Shown here one piece after another: positions 60,879-64,000 of a stretch of 64,000 nt of DNA. The stretch comes from Anaerostipes rhamnosivorans (GTDB lineage Bacteria > Bacillota > Clostridia > Lachnospirales > Lachnospiraceae). Each line of letters opens with the position of its first letter. Within the stretch, counting starts at the first letter, position 1. The stretch spans positions 1,271,001 to 1,335,000 of the forward strand of contig NZ_CP040058.1 in NCBI RefSeq assembly GCF_005280655.1, given 5' to 3'. The translations under genes were made by a program, and so were the position numbers. Under the pieces are notes generated by a model that was given only the letters and a program-made list of their open reading frames with translations, did not search any database and was not told where the DNA came from.

Positions 60879-63498
60879 GTCAGAGTTAAATGTCAAGGGG
60901 TACCGGATTACGGGTACAACAACACAATATAATGTTCAAGTAGAGAAGGATGTGACGGTGGACCTTACATTGGACAACGTGAACATTACCTGCGATACGA
61001 CAAAAATGGATTGTATTAATGTATCCCACGCCAATGTAACAATGACATTAGAAGGAACGAATCAATTAATCTGCAATGCGGGTACTACCGGCGATGCAAC
61101 AGGCGGCCCGACTTATGGAGCGGCACTTGCAAAAGACGGGATGGACGGACAACTGACAATACAGTGTGACAGGACAGAAGAAAAAGGCCATAAGTGTGAC
61201 GATAACTGTGGCTCTTTGCTGGCAAAAGGGAACCCTGATTTATATCATGCCGGAGCGATCAGCAATGCAATGAGAAAAATAAATACTCCAAGTGAATGTG
61301 GATTTGCAAACTTAACAGTGAAAGGCGGCAATATTGAGGCCTTGGCAGGAAAGCATTCTCCGGGAATCGGGTCTATCTGCATATCAGAACATCAGGGCGG
61401 AGGATATACAAAAAATATCCGCATTACAGGAGGAAATATAAGGGCAGTTGGGACTGAGTATGGTTCGGGGATTGGATCTGGTTATGGAAACAAAGTTGAC
61501 GGAATCTATATATCCGGGGGAACAGTAAATGCAACAGGAGGTGCATATGCTCCTGGAATCGGGGCTTCCAAGTGTGGGAACTCCCCAGTCTTCCCTAATC
61601 AGTCCATGATCACAACAAACATTGAGATCAGCGGTGGAGATACGGTTGTTATTGCAGTTGGTGATTCGGCCAGTTCCATGCCGGGCATAGGTTCCGGAGC
61701 CGGTAATTCCAAAGTTTCCAATGTTCTTGCATCGCCGGAGCTTGGTTATCAAGGGTACATTCAGGATGGAACTACGCTGGACCACTATACCTTTATGCAG
61801 GGGACACCATTTGCATCCACTACGGCAATTACCCTGGGACAATTCTGTACTAAAGTATATTTTGGCCCATACCGGGATGTCAATGAGATTGATCCGGACA
61901 CAAAGGATCAAATTGGGGCTAATCATGTTATCAGCAAGACCGGAGGAGAAGAGTTTACTCAGAGCCAGCTCAAGAAACTGACCAAGGTTAACGGAAAAGA
62001 AGAAGACGGAACAAGTTTTAATGTTGAAGAACTGAACTTTAAAGATCCTAAACAAGTAGAAGTTATAAATAAAGCAAAAAAAGAGGGGAAAATCGGAGAA
62101 TATCCGTTGACCTATTGTACCCCAAACGGGACAGAGGTAACTGTGAGCATTTTCTTGAGAGACTGCGGTACCGATGCGGCAGAATTTGATCCAGAACACC
62201 CAACGCCGTCGATCGGGGCCAATGGTTTTGAGAAGGAGACAGGGGGGAATCCTTTTACTGAGGAGGAGCTTAAGAATTATGGAGCTGTCAAAGGAAAGGA
62301 TAAAGACGGAAATACAGTGCCATTGGATGGATTTACTCTGGATCCAGGACAATTTCAACAGATCAATGCGGCCAAGACAGCCGGAAAAACAGGCAGCTTT
62401 GACCTGACATATACGGCAGACAACGGAAGCAAGGTTACAGTGAAGATTTCTCTGATTCATTATGATGAAGTGACAGAAGATCCAGAAAATGATGAGATCA
62501 TCAAGGCAATGCATATCATCAGCAAAACTGGAGGGGAAGCTTTTACGGAAGAGCAGCTAAAAGAGTTGTCCATTGTGAGGGCATTTGATGAACATGGAGA
62601 TGAGATTCCGAGAGAAGATCTGGTCATCTCTGATCCGGAACAGGCTCGCAGGATTAATGAGGCGAAAGTGGCAGGGGAAATTGGAGATTTTTTGTTATCC
62701 TTTCAGACACCAAATAAAACAGAGGTGACAGTCACAGTCTTTTTGCGGGAAAAAGGGAGCGACGGTGCAAAAGCTGATAAAGAAACACCTCAAAGTTTGA
62801 TCGCTGCCAATAACATCAGCCATGAAACCAAGGGAAAAGCCTTCAGTGAGGCGGAACTGATTGCTCTGTGCAAAGCAAAGGGAAAGGATGCAAGCCGTAA
62901 CAATGCTCAGGTGAAGGCCGATGAAACACAAATGTCCCTTATTAATAAAGCAAAAACTGCGGGTAAAACCGGAAGCTTTGATCTGACATTCTCACTGTCA
63001 GACGGGACAAAAGTGACGGTCAAAGTCAGTCTCACTGGAAATCACAATGTATCTTTTGATCCAAACGGAGGAGATTACATACCGGAAACTCAGATATTGA
63101 GCGGGGGAAAGAAGGCAATAGAACCAAAGGAGCCAAAAAGGGATGGATATACCTTTGAAGGCTGGTACTACAAGGATGAGACTGGAAAGGAAGTCCGATG
63201 GGACTTTGGGACACCGGTGCATGAAGATTTGAAATTAATTGCCAAGTGGAAGAGGATTCCATCCAATGGCGGGGACAGTGAAGAAAACGATGGAAAGAAA
63301 ACAGATCCAAAAAAGAAGAAAAGCCCGGATAAAAGATGGAATTATCATGAGATAGAAAATACCCAAAACGGTTCAAAGGATAAAACGGCTCCCAGAACCG
63401 GAGATGAAGCCGAAATACCAGGATTATTTGGGATCATTGGATTGAGCGGCATTGGAACTATGACACTTTACTATAGAAAGAAAAAAAGGTTTAAGTAA
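60685..63498 (+). CDS. Cell-wall-anchored repeat surface protein, main body (out of frame with its signal peptide)
   Basis: This frame stays open from the poly-G tract to 63498. It starts only at a TTG with no ribosome binding site, so it should be read as the continuation of the gene at 60429. A Gly-rich beta-helix-like domain (about 60800-61870), with repeated ISGGTVNATGG and PGIGS blocks, resembles carbohydrate-binding surface domains. Four repeats of about 98-100 residues start near 61909, 62203, 62491 and 62791 (TGGEEFT, INKAKKEGKIG, TEVTVSIFLRD). An InlB-type repeat (VSFDPNGGDY, GYTFEGWYY) follows. The end has a sortase-like PRTGD at 63391, a hydrophobic segment and RKKKRFK. Confidence 0.8.
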   Translation: MGGGGRAKRQKRALKNTDNRKVQKKNIGTKTNTGQTLLDVSQGDITITLHGAVVTASGGSEILNESELNVKGYRITGTTTQYNVQVEKDVTVDLTLDNVNITCDTTKMDCINVSHANVTMTLEGTNQLICNAGTTGDATGGPTYGAALAKDGMDGQLTIQCDRTEEKGHKCDDNCGSLLAKGNPDLYHAGAISNAMRKINTPSECGFANLTVKGGNIEALAGKHSPGIGSICISEHQGGGYTKNIRITGGNIRAVGTEYGSGIGSGYGNKVDGIYISGGTVNATGGAYAPGIGASKCGNSPVFPNQSMITTNIEISGGDTVVIAVGDSASSMPGIGSGAGNSKVSNVLASPELGYQGYIQDGTTLDHYTFMQGTPFASTTAITLGQFCTKVYFGPYRDVNEIDPDTKDQIGANHVISKTGGEEFTQSQLKKLTKVNGKEEDGTSFNVEELNFKDPKQVEVINKAKKEGKIGEYPLTYCTPNGTEVTVSIFLRDCGTDAAEFDPEHPTPSIGANGFEKETGGNPFTEEELKNYGAVKGKDKDGNTVPLDGFTLDPGQFQQINAAKTAGKTGSFDLTYTADNGSKVTVKISLIHYDEVTEDPENDEIIKAMHIISKTGGEAFTEEQLKELSIVRAFDEHGDEIPREDLVISDPEQARRINEAKVAGEIGDFLLSFQTPNKTEVTVTVFLREKGSDGAKADKETPQSLIAANNISHETKGKAFSEAELIALCKAKGKDASRNNAQVKADETQMSLINKAKTAGKTGSFDLTFSLSDGTKVTVKVSLTGNHNVSFDPNGGDYIPETQILSGGKKAIEPKEPKRDGYTFEGWYYKDETGKEVRWDFGTPVHEDLKLIAKWKRIPSNGGDSEENDGKKTDPKKKKSPDKRWNYHEIENTQNGSKDKTAPRTGDEAEIPGLFGIIGLSGIGTMTLYYRKKKRFK
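60687..60699 (+). repeat. Poly-G tract (13 G) within a coding region
   Basis: Thirteen consecutive G bases in an otherwise A-rich stretch. Homopolymers of this length change by slipped-strand mispairing during replication. The tract lies after the signal peptide, so changes of one base switch the downstream 2.8 kb in or out of frame. Frames join with 9, 12 or 15 G. Confidence 0.9.
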
Positions 63499-63508
63499 AG
63501 AACATTAA

Positions 63509-63548
63509 AAATACCTCGAATACGAAACTGGGAGTATTCGAGGTATTT
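63509..63548. terminator. Bidirectional intrinsic terminator
   Basis: AAATACCTCGAATAC (63509-63523) pairs perfectly with GTATTCGAGGTATTT (63534-63548). It separates the surface-protein gene from the convergent Cys-rich gene. Confidence 0.88.
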
Positions 63549-63564
63549 CCTTGTTATATCATGT

Positions 63565-63765
63565 TTAAATTTTGTCTACGATCTGATCGTATAAGTCCAG
63601 GCAGCAATGACATTCTTCTTCCGAGAAATGAGAACAATTGAGACAGCTCTCACATTTGGTATCATCACCGGTGCTGACGTTCTTTATGGAATGATCGCGT
63701 CCGCATGGACAGTATTGGCTGCAGTTAACTGCTACTTCTTCATATATCTTATTTTGATCTGACAT
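63565..63765 (-). CDS. Cysteine-rich small protein, probable metal binding
   Basis: A 66-residue protein with nine cysteines: C15, C19, C21, C38, C41, C44, C52, C54 and C55 (NCSQYCPC, CESCLNCSHF, ECHCC). The pattern suggests zinc or iron binding. It has no signal peptide or membrane segment. I do not recognise a named family. AAGGAGGC precedes the start on the minus strand, which supports it being a real gene. It lies directly downstream of luxS, 51 bases away and on the same strand, so the two may be cotranscribed. Confidence 0.72.
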   Translation of the reverse strand: MSDQNKIYEEVAVNCSQYCPCGRDHSIKNVSTGDDTKCESCLNCSHFSEEECHCCLDLYDQIVDKI

Positions 63766-63816
63766 CTGATAAAGCCTCCTTATAAAATAAAAGTTACTTT
63801 ATCAGTATTGACGAAT

Positions 63817-64000
63817 CTATTCTGGATAATTCAAATTCTTTTCATTCGCTTTATAAAGGGAAAAGGTTAAGTATTTATCCGCAAGAAACTTTGCCATAGG
63901 AAGATTCATATCAAGATAGTTTCCGCAGTCTTTGGGGGATGCTCCGGGGACTTCACCCTCAAAATCCCGTATGAACTCAAATGTTTCTGTGACAAGGCCA
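63817..64000 (-). CDS. luxS: S-ribosylhomocysteine lyase, C-terminal part
   Basis: The last 60 or so codons of a gene that enters from the right edge. The translated minus strand reads TFEFIRDFEGEVPGASPKDC, then GNYLDMNLPMAKFLADKYL, ending NLNYPE. The segment with EVPGASPKDCGNY is the conserved LuxS C-terminal region that contains a late metal-site Cys. LuxS splits S-ribosylhomocysteine into homocysteine and the AI-2 precursor DPD. The N-terminal H-x-x-E-H metal motif is outside the window. Confidence 0.85.
   Translation of the reverse strand, partial: GLVTETFEFIRDFEGEVPGASPKDCGNYLDMNLPMAKFLADKYLTFSLYKANEKNLNYPE

Noticed and set aside
61384..62514. Long 376-codon minus-strand open frame opposite the surface protein.
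   Set aside because: The plus strand shows repeated domains and a wall anchor; the antisense frame is low in recognisable motifs and is a shadow.
1..64000. Search for CRISPR arrays, tRNA or rRNA genes, prophage and insertion sequences.
   Set aside because: No regularly spaced direct repeats, tRNA-like cloverleaf with a GTTCGAATC-type arm, rRNA sequence or transposase or integrase gene was found by reading.

Overview
The window reads as chromosomal DNA of a low-to-mid GC anaerobic Firmicute of the class Clostridia, most likely family Lachnospiraceae. Supporting signs are the fused ispH-rpsA gene, a group B type [FeFe] hydrogenase, a PPi-type phosphofructokinase, a tRNA-Phe T-box ahead of pheS, several mannose-family PTS systems, strong AGGAGG ribosome binding sites and sigma-A promoters. 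A genus such as Anaerostipes is possible, but that is an impression and not a demonstrated assignment. No tRNA, rRNA, CRISPR array, prophage or transposase gene was seen.

Layout. 1-2726: start of a Xaa-Pro aminopeptidase gene, PPi-type phosphofructokinase, a YihY/BrkB membrane protein. 2948-10859: sugar uptake block, with a LicT-type antiterminator, two identical RAT sites each overlapping a terminator, a mannose-type PTS (EIIAB, EIIC, EIID), ManO (DUF956), mannose-6-phosphate isomerase and a glucose-type EIICBA. 10877-18346: a second mannose-family PTS operon (separate EIIA, EIIB, EIIC, EIID) with a ChbG/YdjC deacetylase, a KDPG-type aldolase and a 2-hydroxyacid dehydrogenase, divergent from a degenerate LevR-like regulator. 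18375-22274: T-box, pheS, pheT. 22437-25857: two tandem membrane-targeted aryl-sulfate sulfotransferase-like genes. 25947-41521: a small Cys-ended protein, queA, MATE transporter, HI0933/BaiN-type flavoprotein, cmk, ispH-rpsA, pyruvate carboxylase, a ClpP/TepA-like protease, [FeFe] hydrogenase and the FtsK/SpoIIIE translocase. 41539-48986: fhs, folD, rimO, pgsA, cinA, recA (with probable LexA boxes) and recX. 49063-52418: zinc phospholipase C-like protein, a 7alpha-hydroxysteroid dehydrogenase-like SDR and an ABC-F ATPase. 52608-54931: ylxM, ffh, rpsP, khpA. 54989-56812: exodeoxyribonuclease III and a membrane-anchored EEP-fold protein. 56858-60197: a hypothetical gene and two tandem ArsB/NhaD-type transporters. 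60429-63498: a large cell-wall-anchored repeat protein whose frame is broken at a run of 13 G. 63565-64000: a Cys-rich small protein and the 3' end of luxS.

The most notable observations are: (1) the poly-G tract in the surface protein gene, which looks like a phase-variation switch currently out of frame; (2) two families of structured intergenic repeats (A: three copies, one between pheS and pheT; B: two full copies plus hairpin-only remnants), with base-pair compensation in their arms; (3) the PTS/deacetylase/aldolase/dehydrogenase operon, which resembles the glucosaminate (dga) system but has a different enzyme set and a regulator lacking the sigma-54 contact motif; (4) LicT-type control of a mannose-family PTS through two identical RAT elements in series.
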